NCBI GenBank assembly: GCA_020747045.1 | Contig: JAGTJN010000006.1 | Location: 806,001 to 870,000, forward strand | Direction: 5' to 3' | DNA: 64,000 nt | DNA from: Phaeosphaeria sp. MPI-PUGE-AT-0046c | Taxonomy: Eukaryota; Ascomycota; Dothideomycetes; Pleosporales; Phaeosphaeriaceae | Part shown: positions 55,523-64,000 of the stretch, piece after piece | Layout: each line of letters begins with the position of its first letter | Position numbering within the stretch: position 1 is the first letter of the stretch | Notes under the pieces: model-generated | Told to the model about the DNA's origin: nothing | What the model saw: the letters and a program-made list of their open reading frames with translations, nothing else | Database searches by the model: none | Translations under genes and position numbers: made by a program

Positions 55523-55790
55523 GATAAGCGGTGAGTGTATAGGAATTTGCGAAGGGAATTATGTATCACAGCCGCGCGAATACATGGATCACCACTCTCG
55601 AATGAAGCTTCACTTGAAGCATGTTCTCTCGGGTTTGCGTCAGGAAAAATGCTCACAGCTCGCCAAGACGGAGATATCTACCTTGATTCGTCAACCAATA
55701 TCCTCGTCAGTCAAAATCTACACCAAGCCAAATACATCTACCCATCCCATCTTCTCCTGACAGCCAGCTTCCCGCCCAACCCAACTCGTG

Positions 55791-57347
55791 TCAATATAGA
55801 CTCGTACACCCCGCCTCATGCTGCACCCGTATAACTCCTTTCTTGCTACTATACGTCGCCAAACACATCCAACAGAACTGGTGCTTACATTTTACGCCTA
55901 GCCAAGATGTCAGCAACCAGCACCAATAAAACCCGTCAGCACTACATCGGAACCTGAAACTGCGATTCCAAATTCCAGCATCGATCGATATAGGTAACGC
56001 TCTGTGGCGAATAGGCGCCGAACGTTTTGATTCTTTGGATGAGGTGCGCAAGGTGGGTGTGGCGATGTGTAGAGGCAAGGGGATGGATATGCAGGGATGG
56101 AACGGCCTACATGTCATATGATCGCATCCATCTATCTTCTCAATAGGGCGAGCACACGAAGGACATTGTTTCGTTGTCTCACGAATAAGTGCCTGGCTTG
56201 CGACGTCTTCGTTGCGGCGTTGGGCACGTTGTGTCGCCCTGTGCATGGACTGTCAGCAAACTGTGCATACATGCTTGAGTTATCTCTCTCCTTGCAAATC
56301 TAGGGGTGTGGTGACTATCAGAATTGGAGAGGCCATGCTGGAAGGAAAACGTACCTGTGTTGGTACTCTTTACATGTTTCGCTTTTGTGCCACTTTACGC
56401 CACACTTTATACACTGACGGTGTTGACACGTTCTGCATCTGAACTTGACTTTGCGTGCGTCGTGGATTTGGCCTGCGAGGCAGTCTTTGGATATACACCA
56501 TGTCCACCCTGGGATTATGTCGAATTCTGCTTTGGTAGCTTGGTGCTCGTACCTAGTCCACACCCTGTCAGTCTCTGTGCACTTTCTTCACCTGTGAAGT
56601 ATACCAAGTCATCATAGCTTGACGTCTTTGCACACATAAATGAAAGGGTACTCACCGCTGAAACATCTCTTTCGAAGCAAACTCCCTGATATCCCTGGAT
56701 TCCAGAACTGAGGGGCATATAGGGCAGTTCAACTCATTCCACGGCTTCGTCTCGAACTGCGCGGCTAGCCAGCGTCGTAAGCAGCGCTTGCAGACCACAG
56801 CTTCGTGCGTACACGCAGAAGTTGGCAGGCGTGTGGGGAAATGTGTGACTGAGCGGGTGGATGCGCAGACAGGGCATTGTTGAGTCGCAGGCGGTATTGG
56901 GGTATGGGATGAATAGGGTGGAGGATCGGATACATAGCATGCCGAGTCTTGATTTTGGTCAGAGATTGCCAAATTATGCTGCAATTCACCGTGAGTTCGG
57001 TGTTGGTGGTGCTTGTGATCATGATCGTGATGTGTTCTTCTGTTTGTGTGGTTGGAGGTAGGCTTGCTGACGCTGGACTTTGTCCCGCCCACGAAAGTCC
57101 TGGAGTCTCTAGTTCCGTCTCTCAAAGAATGAGAAGAAGGTGTATCTTTGTAGGCATGGCTTCTGCGTCTTTTGGGCGATTGCCGCTCATGCCGAGTATA
57201 AGGCTCGGCTATCTCGTCGTGAACCTTCGTGTCGTGATGGAACGAGTATCGCTGCTCAAGTTGTGATGGTCGACTTCGCAGCTCACTGTAGCGACGTCTT
57301 GGCTGTGGGAGATCTGGATAAAATTGCTTGCTGAATCGTTGACCCAT
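55791..57347 (-). CDS. RING-between-RING (RBR) E3 ubiquitin ligase
   Basis: Exons 57347-56656, 56552-56355, 56238-56111 and 55897-55791 encode 374 residues in frame. A His/Arg-rich, disordered start (about 150 residues) precedes RING1 (CPVCASTRSVTHFPT, ACTHEAVVCKRCLRRWL, LNCPIC). The IBR follows (WCISKDCLAGQIHD, FRCRTCQHRQCIKCGVKWH, then C in SETCKEY), and then RING2 (QCPSCARPIEKIDGCDHMT, CVKCKHQFCWMC). The catalytic cysteine by comparison with HHARI is Cys335 in DGCDHMTC. RBR ligases take ubiquitin from an E2 as a thioester on this Cys. It ends with a short tail (EAGCTSLY). Introns are longer than usual in this window (103, 116 and 213 nt); the 213-nt one interrupts the next Cys codon. Substrates unknown. 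Confidence 0.9.
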
Positions 57348-57804
57348 GAAGGTCAGGATGAGATCCGAGTTGGAAATATGATTGCTTCAATGGAACAGTG
57401 TGACGGGGCTGGTTAAGTGCAAGTAGGTTGCTTTACAGGACAAAAAGGTAGCGACAGGACAAAGACGTTTCAGATTAGTCTTTTGGAAGCGGAGCCTGTC
57501 TCAATCAGGGTATGAGTAGAGGATATCAAGCCGTAGTGCACGTAATGTGCGGTTCAGCGCAGCCTCAACGCAGCACTAAAGCTGCATTAGTACGGAAAGT
57601 ACCACAAATAATTCCTTCCAAGATACTTACGCCATTGAATATCTGTGGGGTAACATCAGTGGCTGGTGGTGATACCGGTCAACGATGACAATTAGTGCCC
57701 TTAAGTAAGGGTGCGGCGCAAGGCTGAACTTGCTGGGAAGGACTACGGACCAAAAGAGGGGCATTAGTCGCAGCGTAATTTGTGACTGACAAGCCGCTAT
57801 TAAA
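57348..57804. other. Intergenic upstream of the RBR gene
   Basis: 457 nt with the RBR leader and F-box/LRR 3' UTR. Nothing else is seen. Confidence 0.4.
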
Positions 57805-60338
57805 TTATCGATACAACCAGCCTGACTCGTAGCGATTACCATAGCAGTCTAGTTCTCCTGATTCCAAGTTCGTCGAGTTGCGAACCACCGTAATGTTGCC
57901 TGGCCAATAGCCCTCCACATCTGGACTTGTGTCACCCATCGCCACAATGGTGTTGTATGCCGCCTCTCTTTCCTTTCTAAATTTAGCAATCTCGGCGACA
58001 ACGTCATAAAGAGGCTGTATCTGAACATGTTTTGGAGCGCTCAAAAGTTCCGGATGTGGCTTTGGAGCCAGCTCCAGGCCGCTCATTGCTCTGAGGGGCA
58101 AGGTACGCCCAGGTTCGCTATCTGGAAGACCGCACTCTTCTTCGCCAAAGAAAGAGAAGTCCTGGGTTGCTGCTTCCCAGAAAGCCTCAGAGTCAGCATC
58201 TTCCGTGGAGGACTTTGTGGGATATGCCCTCCAGCTGGTGGTCACTTTCTTTACTGCTGCTGGTGGAGGTGCCATTTCAAGAACTATTCTCTGCAAAGCA
58301 AATATACCATACGCGTGTTCTCGTTCAGCGATGGCACGACTACGACCAGGAGGCAGGGAGTAGCTGTGTTGTGCTCTCTGTCTCGCTATTGAGGTCTCCT
58401 CTGCAGCATCTTTGATGTACTGAATGATTCGATTAAATACTTCGCTATCATGTGTTGAAGTAGGAACTTCAGTGAGCACGAGAGTGTGCATTTTCGGTAG
58501 CATCCCTGGGTGAAGTCTATTCTCCTGCGACTGACGAAGCTCAAGACGTGCTCGCCGATCTTCAACATAGTAAACGGAGTTCTGCCTTGATCTAATTTTC
58601 GGGGATGTGGTCGATGTCAAGCCGGATGTGCCCTCTGTTGGTGATAGAAGAGTAGCGCCGGTCGGGGATGAGTGCCTAGATATCATGTCTTGTCTCTGAT
58701 TCTCATGCAGTGGGATAGTTTTGGCATAGTGATCTTCTGCAAAAACCGGCTCTGGAGCAAAAGCCGCCCCACGCTTCACCTTCACCTCTGAAACATCTTT
58801 CGTTACTTGTATGGCCGGCGGCTGGCGCGAGGTATCCTGGCAGGCTGCATAGGATTTCGATCCACTCTGCACTTGAGTTGGGGCATCTGGTGTTGAGGCT
58901 GGAAATTCTGCTGCAAAAAACATGTCGCCTGGAAGCTCACTGATTACAGTTGTAGTGCTGTCGAGTTCTAATAATGGTTGCTCAGGCGCCTCGAGTTCCT
59001 GCGCGTGTGAAGGCGTCCAACGCCCGATATCGCCGACTAGTTCTGCACGTGGGGAGCCAGTCGTGGCAGTAGGTGCATTTTGTGTGACAATTTCATGGTT
59101 TATGCGCAAGTACTTGAGCTTTGCAGTGGCGTACTCGGAAATCGTTAGAGTAAGCTTAGAAACGCCAGGAAGCCCAACAACATTGGCTGACCCTTCCATA
59201 CTATCAGAGTATGGTCGTTGCAAGGCGCTGGGCAGGATTCCGATATCAAGTACTCGTAGCCTTTTAGATCGTACGAGTCCAGATATACCTTCGACTGTCA
59301 GAAGGTTGTTGGACAGGTAGAGGTGAGTAATGCCCATGTTTCTAGCCGATTCGACCGCAAGGCTACCAACGAATCCCCCGGTGAGCTTCCGCCGAACATG
59401 GCCTAAGATGTTTTCTGACTCAAACGCTTCGACTTCTTTCTCGTATTGTTCGTCTTCCACGAGTGAACGCGAAGGTTGAGAGTGTCGTGCTCCATTGGGA
59501 TCTTCCTTCAGACAGTGTTCAAGAAGCGCACGAGCGCTTGCATCCGTCAAGAGATTGTTTCCTAGGTCGAGGCTTCTTACACGTGTTGCGATTGAGGTCG
59601 CAATGATGTGCAGATCGGTGTCTTTCAACCCTATGCCTTTGAGGCTTAGAAGTCGCAGGCTGCTCAGATATTTGAGCTTGCCCAACACTGCATCGTCCCT
59701 TGCAGCCGGAGTTCTTGAGAGATCTAATGATACCAGATTGGGAAAATGACACAAGGCTTCGGCAAGGCTCGTGGATGTCGCATTGGTACAGTTCGAAGCG
59801 TCGAGCAACCGCAAGCCAAAAACTGGATAGACAGATGGTTGTAGTGATCTGCGACGCAAGCTTGCATGACGCAGGCACAGGAGTGCTGCATGATCAAAGA
59901 ATGGAAGCCCATTCACGAGTAAGCTTTGAAGACGCGGAAGGTACTCAAGGCAGTCACGGAGCCATTCTGCATGTGGACCTCCGTAGATCTCTGCGTGTGC
60001 TGGAGGTAGGTGAAGTGTATGGGTCAAGTCCCGAATAGAGGGTCGAACATATGGTAGAATACGCTTGAAGCGTGTGAGCGCGACTGGGCTGGGTCAGGCT
60101 TTTGCTCAAGGTTGATTTGACCCAAGCTCATCCTACCATATACAGTATCGTTTTGGACACCAAAGTGCGAAGCAGGACTGCCCCACAGCTCTGGAGACAT
60201 AACATGGTGCCATCTACGGCAGACCAGAGCAGCAGCGCATAGAACATCTGAAGACAAGTATGGGACGACGAGGGGCCATGGATCCTGGTCTACAGCTGTT
60301 TCGTAGGAGGGCAGTTGATCGTCCATGCTGGCAAGCAT
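57805..60338 (-). CDS. F-box and leucine-rich-repeat protein
   Basis: Exons 60338-60137 and 60083-57805 (53-nt intron; donor GTAGGA) encode 826 residues. The F-box is at about residues 19-55 (PWPLVVPYLSSDVLC, LVCRRWHHVMSPELW). The join GVALTRFKRILPYV across the intron is clean. LRR units follow from about residue 90 to 330: LQSLLVNGLPFF, GLRLLDASNCTN, NLVSLDLSRTPA, SLRLLSLKGIGL, VRSLDLGNNLLT, ITHLYLSNNLLT and LRVLDIGILP. The second half is polar and Ser/Pro-rich with one helical region (LQRIVLEMAPPPAA). It is likely an SCF substrate receptor; target unknown. Two start ATGs are possible (60338 or 60326). Confidence 0.82.
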
Positions 60339-61300
60339 AGGCTACTTAGGCTACTGCTAGGTCGGATATGAGGGTGATACTGGGAAGAAAGGAAGTTGGA
60401 AAGGACATGTCGCGAGGCATTGTGGATGAGCAGCATCATGTGCATGTTGGTGGGTGGCAATGCTGGCTAGGATGCAAGCTCCAAGACACGGCCAACGGCA
60501 CGCTAGCCGAGAGACTGTTCGCAACTAGTGGGCTACGACAGTCTTGATCGCATTTCTCGGGATGCTGCCAAATTCACATTACAAGTTATCCAGCCTCTAC
60601 CGCAGGCCGGCCTGTACGACAGAAAGTGATCGGGTACTACTCAGCAACTAGACGAGCCTCCACGAATGGAAAGCAGCCATCTGTTGTGTCATGTAGTAGC
60701 AGGATGGATGAGCGAATCGAGAAAGCAGAGTTGTCTAGTCGCTAGAACAGAATGTAAATTCCACACGGCGGAGTTGAGATAGGTGTAGGACAGCCAGGAG
60801 GATCCCTATATATAGCTGTCCAGGGTGCAGGCGGTTGCGGATGAGAGGCAGCAAGACACGCTGCTGCAGGCTGCTCTACTGATTGGCCAGACCAGAGCCC
60901 CACGCTGGCGACTCATCGCGGGTCGCGCAGCCTTGAACCCACTTCCAACCGCCGGCGAGGAACAAACGTCGATCGCTAATTACCATCGCTGCTGTCGCTG
61001 CCACTACTGCACCCTTATATTCGCCCGTATCTTCTCTCCCTCCGCGCCCCAGCACTCGTCTTCACGACGGCCCACCACGCCCCCACGCCCACTTCCGCCG
61101 ACGACGCCCGCTCTACTCTGCGCATTGCTACCCAGCTGACGACGGCATCCTCGATCCTCTGGGACCCAAAGTTCACCACACGCCCACCCCCGGGCGAGCT
61201 CAAGGCCACGCACGCGGGGACTCTCGCCGTCAACCGCACCGACTCGTCCATCAGCGTCCGCAACCTCGGCGAGGGCCAGATCATCCCCGTCGTGCCCACC
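60339..61300. other. Divergent promoter region, F-box/LRR gene / PHO85
   Basis: Contains CTATATATAG at 60806-60815, a TATA-like element about 490 nt upstream of the PHO85 start, and a pyrimidine-rich stretch at about 61025-61160 typical of fungal leaders. No gene is supported. Confidence 0.45.
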
Positions 61301-62281
61301 ATGGACAACCGCCGCCACCCCAGCTCCTTCCAGCAGCTCGAGAAGCTCGGCGAAGGCACCTATGCCACCGTCTTCAAGGGCCGCAACCGCCAGACCGGCG
61401 AGCTGGTTGCCCTCAAGGAGATCCACCTCGACTCGGAAGAGGGCACCCCGTCCACCGCCATCCGCGAGATCTCACTTATGAAGGAACTCCGCCACGAGAA
61501 CATTGTCCTGCTGCACGATGTCATCCACACCGAGAACAAGCTGATGCTAGTGTTTGAGTTTATGGACAAGGACCTCAAGCGCTACATGGACTCGCGCGGC
61601 GACCGGGGCGCCCTCGACCCCGCCACCATCAAATCCTTCATGTACCAGCTAATGCGGGGCATCGCCTTCTGCCACGAGAACCGCGTCCTGCACCGCGACC
61701 TCAAGCCCCAGAACCTGCTCATCAACAACCGCGGACAGTTGAAGCTGGCCGACTTTGGCCTGGCCCGCGCCTTTGGCATCCCCGTCAACACCTTCTCCAA
61801 CGAGGTCGTGACGCTGTGGTACCGCGCTCCCGACGTCCTGCTTGGCAGCCGCACTTATAACACGAGTATCGACATCTGGTCAGCAGGCTGCATCATGGCC
61901 GAAATGTACACCGGACGCCCACTCTTCCCCGGCACCACCAACGAGGACCAGGTACAGAAGATCTTCAGGCTGATGGGCACGCCTTCGGAGCGCTCATGGC
62001 CCGGAATCTCCCAGCTGCCAGAGTACAAGGGCAACTTCCCCGTCTACGCGACGCAGGACCTGCGCCTTATCCTCCCACAAGTCGACCAAGTTGGCCTCAA
62101 CCTCCTCAGCAGCATGCTCCAACTCCGCCCCGAGATGCGCGTTTCTGCTTCCGCAGCTCTGCAACATCCCTGGTTCAACGACCTGCCGCAAAGACAGCAT
62201 GAACATGCCATGGCTGCGGCGCAGGCGCAGGCACAGCAGGCGCAGATGGGCGGCTACCAGGTACCACAAAACGCCTACTAG
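61301..62281 (+). CDS. PHO85: Cyclin-dependent kinase Pho85/PhoA
   Basis: An intronless 326-residue kinase starting MDNRRHPSSF. The ATG at 61301 fits a Kozak-like CCACC context. Landmarks: glycine loop GEGTYATVFKG, catalytic Lys39 in VALKE, PSTAIRE helix at 50-56, HRDLKPQNLL, DFGLARAFGIP, activation segment VVTLWYRAPDVLLGS and WSAGCIMAEM. The PSTAIRE plus FGIPVNTFSNEV segment is diagnostic of Pho85 rather than Cdk1. A Gln/Ala-rich tail (AAAQAQAQQAQMGG) ends the protein. Pho85 binds many cyclins (Pcl/Pho80) to control phosphate signalling, glycogen and cell cycle. The absence of introns is notable, since the coding region is GC-rich and most neighbours are spliced; it may be a feature of this lineage. 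Confidence 0.95.
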   Translation: MDNRRHPSSFQQLEKLGEGTYATVFKGRNRQTGELVALKEIHLDSEEGTPSTAIREISLMKELRHENIVLLHDVIHTENKLMLVFEFMDKDLKRYMDSRGDRGALDPATIKSFMYQLMRGIAFCHENRVLHRDLKPQNLLINNRGQLKLADFGLARAFGIPVNTFSNEVVTLWYRAPDVLLGSRTYNTSIDIWSAGCIMAEMYTGRPLFPGTTNEDQVQKIFRLMGTPSERSWPGISQLPEYKGNFPVYATQDLRLILPQVDQVGLNLLSSMLQLRPEMRVSASAALQHPWFNDLPQRQHEHAMAAAQAQAQQAQMGGYQVPQNAY

Positions 62282-63438
62282 TACGGGGGTAAACATGGAT
62301 CTCCCGGCAGCCAGCATGTAGCACATGCCAGTACTGTGCTGAGGAGTAAGAGTCAGGGAGTACGGAGCACGATATCAACGAGCAAGGCGTTTACAAAGGG
62401 GTGGATTTGCATGTTCAGCGGAGTTTATATCCCACTCCTGCTATTTCTCAGCAGTTCGCTTCAGCCTAACCATTTCCTTGTCAAAAGAATTCAATCATGG
62501 CTTTTCTTCGTTTGTTGATTGATTGATTGATTCTGAACGGAAATTGGTCCAATGCTCCGAGTATTCCAACCACCTGACCCTGACCCTGACCCTGCCAGAC
62601 CCTACCAGACCCTGTCCGACCCTGTCCGACCCTGCCCGACCCATGCAAGTGGGTGATTAACCAGGAGGAATATGCACTCTAGCCAAGCATGTTTGACACG
62701 CTTGGCCCACGGGACATGCACCTGTCACATGCCATGTGCACTCTTATCCGGCGTTGGCATGACGTCCACGACATTCCGCAAAACAAGTCATGATCGGCAG
62801 GACATGTATGGATGGAATAAACACACAAAGGTGTGATTTGGAAGCTTTCAATTGCCCCTTGCAAAGACTACATCAACACCAGGGTCCCGAGGGCGATGCT
62901 ACTATAATGTTCTGTCCTTGTTCCTTGCTATCCAACGTGGTAGGAAAAGTACAGCGCGCGCGAGAGAGAGAGAAGAAACAGAGGCACATGATTGTGAAAT
63001 TAAAAGTAGTTGGCTACGCAAGTAGGAGACGCAAAAGTAAAGGGTAACCCGGCGGTTCACCCTTCCTGGTATATCGGATGCCTCGAATATAAAAAACACA
63101 TGTTGCGCCTGCAGGAAAACACAAAAAAATCACAGATAACCCCTTCGCTCCTTCCGATGCGTGCTGCAATTCATGGCCCGCCGAGGCGTGGGGCGTCTCC
63201 GGGAAAATGTGGATATAGTTGCTGATCTTCTCTCTGCCTCCGAGGATCATCGCTCGCTGCCAGACCTGGCGCTTCCGCGTGTGTGTGCCACCTCTCGAAT
63301 CGCCCCCGTATGATGAGAAGCCTGCCGTTAAAGGGATATATGGTATGCCGAAATGTAGAAAGTCGTGAATCCAAGCTGTGCCGCACATATGGCTGCCTAG
63401 CCCACTCGAGACGTTGCTGACAAGACGCCTTTTCCCCT
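62282..63438. other. Intergenic between convergent PHO85 and the 125-residue gene
   Basis: Holds (TTGA)n at about 62515-62532 and the CCCTG-rich minisatellite (62573-62643), plus two 3' UTRs. No other gene is supported. Confidence 0.45.
62573..62643. repeat. Minisatellite of about ten-base CCCTGxCCGA-like units
   Basis: Units such as CTGACC and then CAGACCCTAC, CAGACCCTGT, CCGACCCTGT, CCGACCCTGC follow one another without spacers, with 6-bp copies on the left and 10-bp copies on the right. Confidence 0.85.
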
Positions 63439-63816
63439 CTATGCCTCGACCTTCTTCTCGTTGAACGACTTTGGTCGGAAGACGGCGTCCTGGCCCGACA
63501 TGCGGCGTGCAAGGGCACGGTCCAGCTTTGCGCCGAGGGCCAGCTTGCTCATGTCGTCGGTCTTCTCGTTGCTGAGGGCATATCTTTGCTGGACGAGGCG
63601 CTTGTCCTCGAGGCGGTCAAAGCCGGCATTCCACGACTTGATGTCGTGTGACTTTGGGTCGCCGGCGGTGGAGGATGCTCCCGAGAGGTGCGAGGGTGCG
63701 ATGGAGGGTGTGAGGGTGGGTGTTGCGCTGTAGGTGGACATTCTGGTCGAGGCGCGGTTGCCAGTGGACTGTGATTTCTTTGCGTTAGGAGATGTTTGTT
63801 GTGCTTCTGACGACAT
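63439..63816 (-). CDS. Small conserved hypothetical protein, 125 residues
   Basis: Starts MSSEAQQTSPNAKKSQSTGN at ATG 63816. Residues 1-55 are Ser/Thr-rich. The C-terminal half looks folded or helical: WNAGFDRLEDKRLVQQRYAL, KLALGAKLDRALARRMSGQD, AVFRPKSFNEKKVEA. I have no family name for it. The charged helical end and absence of intron are consistent with a small fungal protein. A GGT trinucleotide run lies just upstream (63840-63866). Confidence 0.6.
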   Translation of the reverse strand: MSSEAQQTSPNAKKSQSTGNRASTRMSTYSATPTLTPSIAPSHLSGASSTAGDPKSHDIKSWNAGFDRLEDKRLVQQRYALSNEKTDDMSKLALGAKLDRALARRMSGQDAVFRPKSFNEKKVEA

Positions 63817-63839
63817 GTTGGGCGAGTGTTGTGGATGCA

Positions 63840-63866
63840 GTGGTGGTGGTGGTGGTGGTGGTGGTT
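63840..63866. repeat. Trinucleotide microsatellite (GGT)n
   Basis: About nine GGT units in the leader of the 125-residue gene (GTGGTGGTGG continuing to 63866). Confidence 0.85.
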
Positions 63867-64000
63867 AGGTGTTTGTGGTGCGTGTTTGACGGGAGCGAAG
63901 AATGGAAGTGAGAGAAGGTGCGTAACAGGAAAGGGTGTAGACAAGCACGACTAGCGGCGGGCAGGTGAGGGAAGCCAGCGTGCCTGTCTGAAACACAGCG

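Noticed and set aside
61004..61426. 140-codon minus-strand frame
   Set aside because: Antisense to the GC-rich leader and start of the PHO85 gene.
1..64000. tRNA, rRNA, CRISPR or transposon ends
   Set aside because: I looked for B-box-like GTTCGA contexts with matching cloverleaf arms, regular spaced repeats and terminal repeats, and saw none that hold up by eye; a tRNA-finder and repeat search would be decisive.

Overview
The window is nuclear DNA of a filamentous ascomycete (Pezizomycotina). The evidence is many short spliceosomal introns (about 48-70 nt, GTAAGT-like donors, CTAAC/CTGAC branch sites), wide gene spacing on both strands, and gene families typical of moulds: a SLMAP/PRO45-type FHA protein, a Ral2-like kelch-BTB protein, the fungal rhodopsin-like membrane family, DUF3431, and flavin and P450 monooxygenases. 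Gene content would fit Dothideomycetes, but that is an inference. I recognise no rRNA, tRNA, CRISPR array or intact transposon.

Left third (1-15.3 kb), mostly housekeeping. It holds a septin-like GTPase running off the left edge, an NTF2+RRM (G3BP-like) RNA-binding protein, a head-to-head octanoyltransferase / RNase P-MRP Pop7 pair, the FHA tail-anchored STRIPAK subunit, a five-exon MGR2 (TIM23 subunit) with exons of 27 and 30 nt and a GC-AG intron, an F-box protein, and an uncharacterised protein.

Accessory middle (15.8-31.6 kb). Three consecutive minus-strand genes encode a Baeyer-Villiger-type flavoprotein, an MFS transporter and a cytochrome P450 with an unusual I-helix and an enlarged C-terminal part. 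They form a plausible small oxidative gene set with no backbone synthase visible. A gene-poor stretch follows, with one rhodopsin-like membrane protein, a doubtful secreted peptide and a small PPxY-bearing membrane protein.

Right half (32-64 kb). It holds a Ral2-like kelch-BTB protein, 1-Cys peroxiredoxin, a DHA1-type MFS exporter, an uncharacterised nuclear protein, a DUF3431 type II membrane protein, a Tra2-like RRM/RGG protein, the NuA3 subunit Nto1, a PaxM-type FAD monooxygenase preceded by a perfect 38-bp tandem repeat, an RBR ubiquitin ligase, an F-box/LRR protein, the cyclin-dependent kinase Pho85/PhoA and a small conserved hypothetical protein.

Exon coordinates were worked out by hand from splice signals and reading-frame continuity. 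They join in frame except in the Baeyer-Villiger gene, where one junction stays unresolved. I found no clear-cut new multi-gene system. The best candidates for a second look are the monooxygenase-transporter-P450 group, the atypical P450, the hidden MGR2 gene, and the PPxY membrane protein as a possible ubiquitin-ligase adaptor.
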